From Smittia aterrima (lineage: Eukaryota > Arthropoda > Insecta > Diptera > Chironomidae), in contig CP093831.1 of NCBI GenBank assembly GCA_033063855.1, positions 6,386,001 through 6,450,000 on the forward strand: DNA of 64,000 nucleotides. The letters run 5' to 3'. Below, one piece after another: positions 1 to 11,843 of this stretch. The notes below the pieces were generated by a model. It had not been told where the DNA came from. It saw only the letters and a program-made list of their open reading frames with translations, and made no database searches. Position 1 is the stretch's first letter. Each line of letters opens with the position of its first letter. The translations under genes and the position numbers were made by a program.

Positions 1-3000
1 AAGACGAGTAGCGAGTGAAAAGTCCTTTTGAAGAACGACAAGTTCTTTGGTTTGTGAGTCGAGTAATGAGTCCAGTTAGCGATTAAATGAAATCGTAGTA
101 ATTCAATGAGTCTCGTCATAAGGCTTCAACTTAAATCTGAACGGAATGCCGGTTTCAAAAGAGAATCCGCGATATTTCGTGTGAGAACAAGCAACCACAA
201 AATCTCATCGATCAGTAAACTTTGTGGTTAGCCTGAGCTTAGTCTCAATTTCAATCTTTCCATGGCCTTCGAACGCGGAATCAACTTGCTCGCATCACAA
301 AATTAGCAAAAAGTTCAAGTTTATAAATATCTCTGAGATGATCGTTTTCGTCTCCGCGAAGGCTGAAGAGAAAACTTTTTGCCGTTCATTCAATTTCTTT
401 TTGCAAATGCATTCGTTGCATCATCAGAATTGTTCTTGTTCTTCTTCAATCGTCTGACTCATCGTGCGTGATGCATTCGAGAATGATTTCAGAACCGGTT
501 TCGCCAAGAATTACTCTCATGAATCAGTTGATCACAACGGAATCGACCTTGAAGCGATTCAATGGAAAACTGATTCTGTGCTCAATACGAAACAAGACCG
601 CAATTGGAGCAACAACATCAGCAGCAGCAGCAAGAGCCAAACGATTTTAATCGCTAACTGTAAAGTTCGAAAAATATTTTCCTTTCGTTTTGTTGTTAAT
701 TCGTCAGAGAGTCGAGTGATGTCGCGCGTGATACAACAGAAGAAGAAACTTTTGTTTCTAATTTTCCGTCAAGATGATTCCATTGTTTCTTTGAAAGCAT
801 TTAACGCCGACACTTAATTGTTTCCATCTTAAAATGGTTGTAAGTTTTGCAGGAGAACGAAAGCTTAACGAGACTCATTAAAGAAATAATTCAAATGGAA
901 ACTAAAGCTCAAGTCTTAAGAGTCTCAAACGAGATAAGAAACTATCGAATTGCAAAATGCTTTTAAATGCCAAACGCGCCCAACTAAGCAAACTCAGCTG
1001 AGCCAAGCCTTTTCCAAATGAAATCAATTCAACTACTAATCCAATTTAAGTCGCTGCCTTAGAAATTGCTCTTTACTCTCGTCACTTGATCGTGAGAAGT
1101 ATTTAGAGCTCAAGGCGCCGCTGTTCCAAAACCTAATCGAGCCACCAGCAATTGTTTCGTTACATTTCTCTACTGCGACGTCACGACTCACAAATCATAC
1201 GAAATTGCACAACGAACGAACGAACAGGTGATTAAAAGCGAATCAAACGGAGATTTATTGCGCAATGCATGTCATGAAACGACGGATGGAGAAACGATTT
1301 GAGATGGTTTATGAGTTGCAAGCACGCAGAAAATTTCGAATATCTCAACGAAGTGTGACACGATCTTTACTTGTCGATTCATTTCAATCGAAGCGTTTAA
1401 AGATTTATTTATCGAGAACGCAGTTTACTGTTTGTTTTGATGAGTTTATCGAAACAGTTTCGGCTTTTCATGTTAAGCAGTTAGCGGTCGATTGTATCAT
1501 AAATTCGAGATCTTCTTTAAAGCTACCAAGTCGAACGTGATTTCTCGAGATCATCGGATTCTAATTTTAATACAAGCGACTCTTGATTTACGGCTTCATG
1601 TGCAGCAATAGAAAATATTTTCTTTTATTTGAGTTTATTAAAAGCAAACTAGAACCTCAAGCAAGATTTTTTCTGTTGTCGAAATATTTGTTTTGATTTG
1701 AGACTTGATCAAACATTGAGCTCTGTGTTTGATTATCTGCTCCGCCAACGTAAAAATGTTCAAAGAAACAATTAAAAGGCTTTGGCGCTTCGTCTAAAAG
1801 CCACGAACACTGATCGTGATCACAATAATCGAAGCCACAACACACAAAGGCAAAGTTATGCAACGAGCAGCAGTAGACTCAACGAAAAGAAAAGTTTTGA
1901 CTTATCGATCTCGAGAAAATCTTGAAAACTGATTTATGATACGGAAATTATGCTCGTGCATTGAAATGTATTCAAATTGCACGCATAAATTGATCTACAA
2001 GCAGCAAATCTTTCGACACCAAATGGAAGTTTTCGGCTTCTGGACTTTTCCTCTCGTTTGCATTTTCATTTTTGCTTTCATGGAAGATTAAATGTTGTGA
2101 AAGGTTATTTGAATGCCTTTGACTGCATCTCTTCATTTGCTTCGAATTAAAGTTAAAACATTTCCGATAAATTCATTTCCATTTCTTCAATGAAGAAGAC
2201 GAAATCAACGCTAATGACTCCATTAACTTTTCTTTTCGTAAACGCGAGTTTACAAACTGTTTTGTGGTAAGATATCGATTAAGTTGTTTAGCGGTTGATT
2301 GCCACGCACGAAGATCTTCTTATGTTCCAATCGGAAATCTCAACACGATCAAACGCATTTGATTTAATGTGTGAACACATTTGACTTTTACTTTTTGAGA
2401 AAACTCATTCGATTCGCTCTTGAAGGATTTTTTTTGAAAGGTTTAACTAATTCAGGAAGTTCACGAGAACTCTTAATTATTTTCAAGGAGATTTCTTTGT
2501 TTGAGCCATCACCAACAGATCACAATCTCAACATTAACTTGAGGCAACAAAGCGAATTGCTCAATTCTTTTGATTTATGAAACCTTTTCCCAAGCGATCA
2601 CGCCTCGCAATTGAAACTTAAGCTTTCATCGACACGAACACAGAACGAAGTCAAATCATGATGACCTGATTTGAAATTGGTAATGTCTAATCATAATTTA
2701 ATTTTCATGTTTGAAAAGTTGCATTGAAGGCTTCAATTTGAAGCTAAAGTTGCTAATTGACTCGAATGTCATTCAAAGATGTTCAACACGCAAATGCATC
2801 GCCGTCGACTCATTCAAACTGCGAGCAGAAAAGAGAGAAACAATGAAAGGAAAACTCCGCTCAACTAATGTCAACTTCGTTGATCATGTTTGACAATCTC
2901 AGCAGCAAGTTTGTTGGGTCGTGAGAAGCGTTTTGCTCGTGTTACGCAAGCTTTTCGTTCTTGATGACTTTGCATCGTTTCTTAGCTTTCAGTGGCAAGA

Positions 3001-4854
3001 TTCACGTTCGAGATTATTCCACGATCACTTTTGGAACTAATTAAGCTGCGATTGAATCTTTTGCGAAACTTCCATCTTGTTAAATTCACGGCCGATGCAC
3101 ACGATGATCTAACAAATCCCAAAACGACTTCTGACCATCGCCAGCCAAATGGAAAAGATTTTCATTTGAAAGGGAAATTCGTGTACACTGAACTCTGAAA
3201 GCAGACTCGAGCAGAAAGCACAGAATGATCCGTAAAAGTAAAAGTGTTAAAGTCATCGTACAGATCGGTAAGCTTAGAGGAAATTGTGAATTTCCCGAAC
3301 AGCTTCGACGCCCAAACTCTCAAGTTTCGATGCTCTCATGTCCATCCAATTTAAATTGAATGGATTTTAACGAGCTCCATGAGTGAAACAATGGTAATGT
3401 GAAGTGAATTTATTGCATTCGTCCGTCAACTGGACATTGAATCATGTCATGCTTTCGAATCTGTCACTTTCCGAGAGACAATCAACGAGTTGAATCAAAG
3501 ACTTCTGCTTCTCATTTCAACAATTTTTCTCATGGTTAACGACTTGCCGTTCAAGTTTGTTTTTCTTTTAATTGAAACTTTCTGCATACTCATTGCACTT
3601 AATTGGAGATGCTTTCAGTCTAAGTGACGATCGATTTGTGCTGATTGCTATCGGTTCAAGTTATTTCGAGGTCTCTCAAGTCATCTTAAAAGCAAAAGTG
3701 TTTGCAAGGCTTCGGTGTACGTTTCCTGTCCGAGAGAAAACCTGAATATTTGAGGTGCGGTGGCTCTCATTGAGGTCATCAGGTGCTCCATTTCTATGCA
3801 CAATCGAATTTCCACTTCAAAGTCGTTTCAATTGCTGACACTTTGTGCTGAAGTATAATTGACATCAACACGATAACTTACTTTTCGCGAAAAAGGTTTC
3901 TTATGGAAAAACGAGTGCTGTGCGCCACTTGTAATTGAACGGCTGAGTTTGCCGGTAATGTAAAAAAAGAGAAGCTTGAAGTGTAGTTCGTTGAAAACAT
4001 TGTCACATCACTGACAATCGCTTCTCAACTAAGCCGCCATTTATAGCGCCATACCTCATCACTATTGCTCTTAAATCAGCTTAATCGCGTAATAACGTTT
4101 AATTATTTTTCTTATGCGGGTTTTCTCCAATGCTTTCATTTGTTTCCGGTTTGTTACGCCTCGTAAATTAGACGATCGTTAAGTGAACATGAGACAAACA
4201 TGAAAACTGTGGGTTAGTCGTTTTTTAGCTTCTGGATTTTCTCTTCATGATCCTCCAAGGCAAGAAATCGAATTGCCAAACCCATGATTGTGTCGTCTAA
4301 TGTTCACTTACGAAACTTTAAATAAAACCAAAATAAACTTTCTGCACAAAATGATCTTGCGCCATTTATTTGCTGCAACGAACTGTGTCACAAAAATCGT
4401 GAGCGAAAAAGGAAAATTGAGGTCATAAAGCTTAACCCGGTAATTTTGACGATTTACTGCGGCGCAATGTCATGCAGCCAAGTTACATAAATTATGTTGT
4501 TGCGCCGAAGAAAGAGAAATAATGATCGGGTTGCAATGAAATGTTTACGAAAATTAGAGAATTTCTATTGAGAATCACGTTGCGGTAAATTCCTCGTTCA
4601 TGAGCAGCTCGAATGCCTCGTGGGATGAACTTCAATGAACTTCTCTTGAGAAGAGAAATGCGACGTTTGTTGATGCTTGATGACTCGCCGTGACACTCAA
4701 GATTCATCATGAGCGTTTGTGTAAAGATTTGGTTTCGCGTGGGATGAGAATGTTGATTGAGATTTTAAATGTCATCGACAAAGATGAACTCAAGTTTCAT
4801 CGAAAACTGGACAACATTTTGTTAACTTTTATCTCTGTTTCTTTTTCGTTTCAG
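1..4854. other. gene-less stretch, probably intron or spacer upstream of the FAM89-like exon
   Basis: I recognise no coding exon here. Short open frames (for example near 464-817 and 1265-1540) have no domain, signal peptide or convincing splice context. The sequence is moderately AT-rich, with many short CNS-like words but no tandem array except a CAG-rich run near 617-636. Because the exon at 4855 needs an upstream exon, at least part of this stretch is probably a large intron. A weak inverted repeat (about 14 bp, containing AAGTGAACAT) pairs 4180-4195 with 4300-4315; I give it no function. Confidence 0.5.
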
Positions 4855-5157
4855 TACGGACTTCGTCAATTGGATCTGTCGCTTCTCTCTCAGCTGTGGA
4901 CTCTCAACGAGTCAATTCAAGAGTTCCGAACAATAATGCAAGATCAGGAGAATTTTGCATATCAATCTCCTTCACCATCAAACTCTGATCTCAACTCGCT
5001 TGCTTCAGATGAAGACGAAGACATGATTAACGAGAATAAGATGATTTTTGAAGGCAACAGTTTGGCGAAGCAAACAAACCGAATGAGAATCGCGCCACCA
5101 GCTCCTCCAAGTCGAAAAACCCCGCAAAATTTAAACTCAACCGGTCTCATTACCTAA
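4855..5157 (+). CDS. terminal exon of a FAM89/LRAP25-family protein (partial)
   Basis: This exon starts after a strong pyrimidine-tract acceptor (TTTTTCGTTTCAG, ending 4854) and runs in frame to a TAA, giving the last 100 residues. The first 20 residues (GLRQLDLSLLSQLWTLNESI) closely match the signature helix of vertebrate FAM89A/B, where the motif is GLRQLDMSLLCQLWSLYESI. After it come a Ser/Asp/Glu-rich region (SLASDEDED) and a Pro-rich stretch (APPAPPSRK). Vertebrate FAM89B/LRAP25 is an adaptor linking LIMK1 to MRCK at the lamellipodium; the role here is inferred from the family only. The upstream exon (the family has a GLSGLL/serine N-terminus) was not found in 1-4854, so it may lie outside the window. 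The frame stays open upstream of the acceptor to 4690, but that part shows no family similarity. An AATAAA at 5212-5217 is a plausible poly(A) signal. Confidence 0.75.
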   Translation, partial: YGLRQLDLSLLSQLWTLNESIQEFRTIMQDQENFAYQSPSPSNSDLNSLASDEDEDMINENKMIFEGNSLAKQTNRMRIAPPAPPSRKTPQNLNSTGLIT

Positions 5158-7162
5158 ACATTGCAAAACGTGATTTTTTTAAAGTCATTTACATTTGTTT
5201 TTAAGCTCAGAAATAAAACAGAAATTCGTTAAACTTGAGACGTTTGTTTTCGTAAGCCACTTACACAAAAAGTAAGCTCGTGCAATTAAAAACAAGTTTC
5301 TGCTTCTAAATTTTCACTTTCCACGACAATTCAAACGAAGCTTTGTGTAAGAACGAAGATTTATTTCTATTTTTCTACGGGCAACATCGCAGTTTAGAGA
5401 AATTTCGCAGCAGGCTAATTAGGTCGAGCTCATCGAGCTTTTGAGCTAAAATATTTGTTGCCGCATTGGAAAGCAATAATGAAGTTAATTGTGCAATAAA
5501 ACAAACGGGAATCCCACGAGCGAATATCGTTTATGTTCAATGCGGGGGCGATGCAAAAATTAACCGCGTAAAATTAAAAATTCACTTTCGCATCCGTGAC
5601 GTAAATACAAAGTGAAACACAACACACGTTTTGACCCACATTCCGATTTCGGTAAAACCAAATTTTCGCTTTATTCGTACACGAGCATAATCAATTAAAA
5701 TTAAAGTTCAACAACATGTTTGAGACAAAACAACTTCGAGGGTGACCAGTTTAATTTATTTTCCAAACTCTATGAAGCGAACTGAAATAAACTCGTGACA
5801 ACTTTAAGCTTCCAACTATTGCTAGGACTGAGCTTCAGCTCCCGAATTTCCAAGGAATTTATTCATGCAACGTTCTCGTCCTAGTCACATGAGACATGAG
5901 CATTAACATTTTCCGCTGAGCTTCATACGGAGAGAAAATTTGTTGCATAATGTCATTTGACATTTTTCTGCTTCAACTTTAAATCTCTAGAAAGGTTTTA
6001 CGAGCCATCAGCGTTGCGAGGCTCAGAGCACAACTTAAGCTTTAACTGACATACTTTCCCAGCATTAAAGGTTCAATCTCGATGATGGGACGACAAATTG
6101 CTGGCGCCAATCTTATGCGTGAATTAGATGAAGAAATCTTGTGATGGAAGTTGAAAGTTATTTTTTGTCGCTGTTGGTTATTCGCAGAAGGAAGTTGTGA
6201 TCCGATCGCCACCCAACGTCGACGCGATTAAAAGAAACTGAAAACGGAAAGCTATTTTTAGCTCAATTAAAAGCGACCGATATGTTTAAAAATAAAAAGC
6301 GAAGCAGAGAAAATACAAGAAGAAAGAAATTTATTGTGCAGGCTGAGAGAGGCTGGATGACGATGCAGAGTGAGAGTTAGTGAGCCTAGATAGTGCTGTT
6401 TGTTCATTGCAAAAGCGTGACTAAATGTCCCCTCCTCCGCGAACATTAGCCACACATAACCAATTGAAGCTTTGATAAGTTCACAATTTAATAAAATTAT
6501 CAAAGGAATTGGAAAGCAACCGACGCTCACGCGGCATAACAAGGAAATCGATTGATAACATCATCGTTCGCGACTGCACTGTACTCTACTCCAATTAAGC
6601 TGTTTTCAGCCAGCAGCGTCAACGCTTTTTGTCGTCATAATTGCTATAATAAGCAACAATTTGCATTTATGCAATAAGAGAAGTCGACTGAGACTAGATT
6701 GAATAAATATTTACTTTCAGCTTGAATGCAATATTAAATGTTAAATTATATATTTCAATCAATATTGAAAATCTTTATTTTCTATCAAAATATTATCATA
6801 ACAATTACTTAACAATATTATGATAACTCCAAACTCTAATACAAATATTTTTTTGGAAATTAAAATCAAATGAAAGACACTTGTGATGCTTAAGAAGATA
6901 TTTTAATTATAAGATTTGTTAGTTAACAGATAAATTCCAAGAAAATGATAACTAAATAAAATGTGAAATACTGGATTCGAATCTTCATTAAGCTACCAAC
7001 AAAAATATTGAATTATTTCCAATAATAGAGTTAAATCCGTTAATTTCAAATCTAACGATACGTTCTCCGGCAGATGACGCGGTATTTCATGCTTGACAAT
7101 TTGTAAGCTCCGGGTAAACCAGTTTGAAACAACCGTTAAACTCTAAATTTTATTTTATTTTA
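5158..7162. other. intergenic spacer
   Basis: I see no gene after the FAM89-like poly(A) signal. From about 6700 the sequence becomes much more AT-rich (A/T runs at 6720-6960), which marks the edge of the island holding the retrotransposon remnant, the DUF1091 gene and the Skp1-like gene. Confidence 0.4.
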
Positions 7163-7357
7163 TCAATTCGTTTTTGAATAAAAGATTCCTAATTCAATCC
7201 ATATTTCTCTGTTTTGAGCTTTTCTTCTCCAAAAAATGCTTGCGTGTTCCTGAATGTCGTCTTTCCATCTTCTTTTTGGTCGACCTCTGTTGGGTGCACC
7301 CTTTAGGGTCAATTCTTCTACCATAATAAGAAATCGCTCCGAAGGATGTCGACTCAT
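7163..7357 (-). pseudogene. remnant of the C-terminal tail of a non-LTR retrotransposon reverse transcriptase
   Basis: A 64-residue open frame contains GRPKRRWKDDIQEHA followed by W-x(4)-A-x-NR-x2-W. This is the characteristic tail found at the end of many endonuclease/RT polyproteins of non-LTR retrotransposons (RTE/CR1/Jockey-like), of the form GRPxxRWxDDI...A.....W..A.dR..W. No reverse transcriptase or endonuclease motifs lie upstream on the same strand, so this is an old 5'-truncated fragment, the usual fate of such elements. It sits at the 3' edge of the AT-rich island. The clade cannot be assigned from this tail alone. Confidence 0.6.
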
Positions 7358-7767
7358 ATGTTATCTTTAATTATAGAAAAGCCTTTAAATCAACCATAAC
7401 CTGATCGCCACATCCAAAATATTTAAAAAAATTTAATGTGCAAAGAAAGTCAAATAACTAATTTAAGACTTTCACCATCAGACTAAGAACCTAGCCAAAC
7501 ATTTCTTTCAAAGGAGAATTCAATGTAAAAACTGTATTCATGATAAGACAGAAAAACTTGACTCAGCAGATGAACCTCAATGAAAGCTCAGGATTAAATT
7601 TGTTATCCGAATGGGGAATATGCTGTTATGACTAAATATGCGGTGCTCTTGAAACAAAATATTAGCTATTGCTTCTTAATTGCTAATTGATTGTGCTTAA
7701 ATGCTTGATAAATGGTAAGCGATTACTAATACTTTCGCAATCCAACAGCGAAATTACTGATTTTAAA

Positions 7768-8453
7768 TCAGCCAAAAGTCTCTTTCAGGGGAGAAATGTG
7801 TGTAAATATAATGTTCATGGTCATCATTACAGCTCCTTGTTCATCGAAGTAGTAAAACATCCCTTTATATTCGCCTGCTGGAAAAAGTCCCATCAAAGAA
7901 TTTGCTTTGACATTTGCATTTTTTAAAATGTGTTCCTAAATATAATAAAATTATATTTTTTTTTCAAAAATTCTTTCCTACTAATTTACGAACCGTGTAA
8001 GGACAGTCGTGGATCTGGGAAGGTGCGCTGTCTCTCATGAGGAGATAAAAGGTTTTCACACTCAAGTTTGTTGTTTTTCCTGATTCTTTCATTAATTGGC
8101 ACCAATCAAATCGAGGGGTGTGCATAGCTTCTCGGTAGATCATTCCGTATTTGTAGAAAAGTTTAACTTCAATCTTTACGGTAAAACTATTATTAAAGTC
8201 AACCAGATGATAAGAAATTACTTACAAAAATTTTTTGGATTGGTGTTTTAGCATATAAGAAAAGGTTCAAGGTTGTGAAGCTCCGATTGAATGATTTGGC
8301 AAAGCAAGTCAAGTTTTCATAAATGTTTGGATGTGAACTATTGCAACGAACGGCTCTGACGTGCACTACTTGGACGTCTGGACCGCATTCTACTATCGTA
8401 GGAATCAGAAGAGTTGTGAGAAAAAACACAAAGCTAACTCTTTTTAACAACAT
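7768..8453 (-). CDS. DUF1091 (MD-2-like) small secreted protein, 3 exons, 191 aa
   Basis: Spliced minus-strand gene: exon 1 8453-8226, exon 2 8173-7994, exon 3 7935-7768 (TGA at 7770-7768). Introns are 52 and 58 nt, all joins phase 0. Exon 1 gives a signal peptide (MLLKRVSFVFFLTTLLIPTI, then VECG) and a Cys-containing N-terminal half with NLTC. Exon 2 gives IEVKLFYKYG, FDWCQLM and DCPYT; exon 3 gives NSLMGLFPAGEYKGMFYYFD and ends shortly after. The order LFYK...W/FC..L...CPY...P.G.Y is the DUF1091 pattern, a family of secreted insect proteins of about 180 aa predicted to adopt an ML/MD-2-like lipid-binding fold. Function is unknown. The first acceptor (CCGTAAAG) is weak, but a nearby TAG acceptor would bring an immediate stop, so I chose the one that keeps the family frame. 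The Skp1-like gene lies about 360 bp upstream on the same strand. Confidence 0.8.
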
Positions 8454-8813
8454 GTTGTAGTTTCTCTTGAATCTGTTTATAAACTAAAAATCTGCAGTAA
8501 AATCTCTGATTGAAATAACAAAAACATATTAAAAATTTTATTCAAGAGCTTTTATCGTACTCATGATATCTCGGAAAATAATTATTTCAATACTAAATTA
8601 GCGGAAATAAAATAATATTTAACTACTGAACAAACTATTTCGTAAGTAAAAAGTGAATGAAGAGGAAAAACCTTTAAATCCACTTCCCATTATTAAAGCT
8701 TTCCAAAACTAATCGGGATTGGGTCCATTGGATGTTGAAGACCTATGACGGGCACTAAATTAAATAAACTAAATTCAGAAAAATCAAACTTTTATACTTC
8801 CGCTCTGATATTT

Positions 8814-9414
8814 CTACATATGTTCGCACCAAATAATTTCATTTTCAACTTCTGCCAAATGCCCGCTGTTCCAATTGTTTGCGACAACGAAAATATTTTT
8901 GATCGTTTCTGGGGAATTCCTCTTCACAATCGATGCGACAAATCGAGTCAACAAAAATGACAAGTGATGATTATTAAAAAAATTTGATGCATTTATCTTA
9001 AAAGGTAAAAGAAGAAAAGTTAGAAAGCTGAGTTATCTTTTCATGAATGATAAACTTACGATATCAAAAATTTCTTTTAAGCTATGCTTCAACAAGTTTC
9101 TGTCACACAAAATTGAGTCGATTGTCTTGACTACTCGCATGTGGTCATCGTATTGATGTTTCTATCCATTCGATGACGATCTTGAGCGTCTTTGCTGGTA
9201 CAGTTGTGACAGGAATTTTAAACTCATCTTCTTCGCCTAACATATTAAGCATGTCTCCTACGAGAACAGACGATTTTACACTTTTCGCAGAAGTTTCGAT
9301 TATATCTCCATCACTTGAGATAAATTTTACTTTTGAAGTTTTGATGGTTTCAACGTTTTGTCCTTGAATTGCTTTGCTTTCTCTCAACATTTGAATATTA
9401 TTCGCTTCAGACAT
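8814..9414 (-). pseudogene. divergent Skp1-like (SCF adaptor) gene with a +1 frameshift, 2 exons
   Basis: Exon 1 is 9414-9060 (355 nt) and exon 2 8996-8814 (TAG), separated by a 63-nt intron with GTAAGT and TTTTAAG. Exon 1 encodes a BTB/POZ-like start with VKFISSDGDIIETSA and later TTVPAKTLKIVIEWIE, matching the Skp1 opening (LQSSDGEIFETD ... VIQWC). The frame then stops at SIR. In the next frame HQYDDH resumes where Skp1 has HHKDDP, continuing through KHSLKEIFDI into exon 2 (INASNFF ... SPETIKNIF ... EIIWCEHM), which matches the Skp1 C-terminal F-box-binding helices (ILAANYLD ... TPEEIRKTF ... NQWCEEK). One surplus base near 9157-9163 accounts for the break: 355 minus 1 is divisible by 3. 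Without it the product would be about 178 aa against about 162 for Skp1. Either a decaying paralogue or a base-calling error. Extra Skp1 paralogues are known in flies; this one is strongly diverged. Confidence 0.75.
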
Positions 9415-11299
9415 GATTTGAATCTAAGATGCAAAGTTATTGACGTGTTTAACGTTTCAATTATTGAGATAGAATGACAATCAGTGAACTGGCTCAACCT
9501 TTCTTTATTTCCAAAAATCCGCTGACAGAACTCCAAACGATTTCTACAAACACATATAAATTTTATTTTGCTACCTGAAGAGTAAAATTCTAATTGCTTT
9601 TTAATTACCTTCATCAACGGTTGTCTCCTCTGGTCTAATAAATAATTTCTTTAGGAAATACTAGAAAATAAACTGATGCATAAGTTATCAGTTGAAAATT
9701 TCAAATTGAAAATAAATTTCGAATTCTAAGAAACAATTTAATTTAAACTTTCAACGAGGATATAATGCAATCATTTACTCTTCGTCTATGTTTGTCAAGA
9801 CGGAAAACTTTCTTAAAAGGTTTAAAATTGATTTTGCGACAAAAGTTTTCTGGGATTCTTCAAAAATTGTGTAACTTGAAGACGTTGATAACTTCAACAA
9901 CTTTAAATCATTAACTAAAACGTGATCCTTCATAAATTTTGTCTCTTATTTCCGAACAGTCCTATCGCTTTAGTGTGCTCATGTCTTGCTACTCTTCATA
10001 GCTCATGTGGTTTACTTAATGAATTTCTAATTCGATTGCACTTTGTTCGAGCATCATTCGCTTCACATTATTTTCGATGTAGACAGCAAAAATCGTATGT
10101 CAAGAGAAAAGTTTCTCGCTCCTCTACTTTAGCAGACACGCTGAAAGCCACAAAATTCCAAATGTGCATTTTGTTCTGCAAGCGAGAAGAGAAGAGTTGG
10201 TCGCTTAATGTGCTTAATTTAATTAAATTTATTTTCCTCATTCTCAAAAGAATTTTCTGAGCGTTTGAAAAGTTTCTATTTTGACGTTGAAGTAAAAACG
10301 AAATGGAGGAATATTGTTCACGCTTGAATTTGTGGAAAAGCTCATTTGAGAATTTGCGGCGGTGATGTCATTCATTGCAAAGAATTTTAAATATTTTGTA
10401 TTGTGAAAAATGAGAACGATGTTTAACTTCTCGAATAAATCTAAGTTGAATAATCGATTCAATTGAATTTAAACAATCAAAACACAGACTTCAGCTGGAA
10501 ATTCAATTTTCGCCCTTCACGGTTAATTAAAAGTTTCTCAATCTTCTCTCAATTTCGCCAGGGAACAAAGCTAATCGGAAACGAAAAGTTTGCACGTGAA
10601 ATCTGAATTTCGATTCGTTTCATTGAATCATCAGTTTTTACGCTGCAAAACCGGCAATCTCGACGTTGGAAAAGCGCTTGGGTTTTCAATTTCTCTTTTC
10701 TCTCTTCTTCTAATAAATGGCCGGGATGATTTACAGCAGCTACGATTACATTTCAGTGATACGACTTTACTCTCCACCTGGCAGAAGTGCCAGCAAAAAA
10801 AAAATCGTGAAGTGAATTTAATTTATGCTCGAAAAACTCAAATTCTACGCGACGACTGCTTCAAGAGGTTTCCTTTGCACAAGCACTGGAGTAGAAGGGT
10901 TGAGCTGAGCATCAACAGATGACAGGAAAATGTTGTTTGAAGCAGCAGCTCGTCGCTTAAAAACGGAAGTTTGTGTGTTGTTTTGAATTTATTCACGAGC
11001 ATCTGCTTTGGGAAATTAACATCGAAATGAGAAAGGACTTTATTTACACCCGAAGAAAAAAAAAACTCTTTCTGTCAACTTCTCTGCCTTTTGTCGTACG
11101 AAGAGGACATGAAAATGTTTTCGTTCGCCCTAGAAAGTCATTTGCATAAAAGGAGACAGAGCTTTTACACACTGCACAAATCTTTCCGGTCACAAAGCTC
11201 ACAAAGACAAATAGTTTTGCATCGTTCCAGGCTTCGAGAGAGTTTAGTCACAAAAGCAGAGGTCAAAAGCACAAAATTCCCTTTTCGACATCAACAGTC
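9415..11299. other. gene-less stretch
   Basis: No supported gene. Several open frames of 70-112 codons (such as 9922-10260) lack any recognisable domain and have low-complexity composition. Base composition returns to the more balanced level of the main spacer around 9950. Confidence 0.4.
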
Positions 11300-11377
11300 G
11301 AACGATTTGCATATTATCTTTCAATCTTCTAATATTTTGGTGTGAAAAGCAAGCTGATGATGTTAACTTGATGCTCT

Positions 11378-11843
11378 GCGCAATGTATTACGTGTTACAG
11401 GAAAATATTTATCGCTCAATGTTTTCGTCCCATAAAATAACACTTGAGAATGAGTTTTTTGGGGGGAAGAAGTGAACATTGAGCGGAGTGGTATGAACTA
11501 GAATCATATTTATCAAGTCTTATAATCTCATTATGCGACTAAATTACTTTCCGTATTAAAGGCGCGAGCGGTAATCTTCGTTCCGCGGGGTAAAGCAAAG
11601 CGATAAGAAGAAAGAAAGAGAGTGAGAGACTTTCCCACAAAACACTTTTAAGTCGCTTTCGCTGAAACATCTCATGAATATTCCTCGACGACTTTTGGTG
11701 CATAAATTACAGCGTGTGGATGTAAATATTTCATAAACGAAGGCAAAATTATCTTCTACATTATTAAAGTTAATCATGTCGTCTTTTGTAAATGAGCAAA
11801 GAATCAAAGAACTGACTGTTGATGAAAGTTTCGCTTTGGGCTG
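11378..11843 (+). repeat. duplicated block A (partner 53613-54078, inverted)
   Basis: The reverse complement of this block recurs at 53613-54078 with very few differences. On the minus strand both copies share an identical run of about 90 codons (from SSTVSSLILC to NEDYRSRL), but its composition and neighbours give no reason to call it a gene. Beyond the left edge, similarity continues in decayed form to about 11300/54190 (shared GCATATTATCTTT and a GGTGTGAA motif). No terminal inverted repeats or target-site duplications are visible. Confidence 0.85.

Noticed and set aside
4492..4710. 72-codon frame overlapping the region before the FAM89-like exon
   Set aside because: No domain, opposite strand, and no splice-site support.
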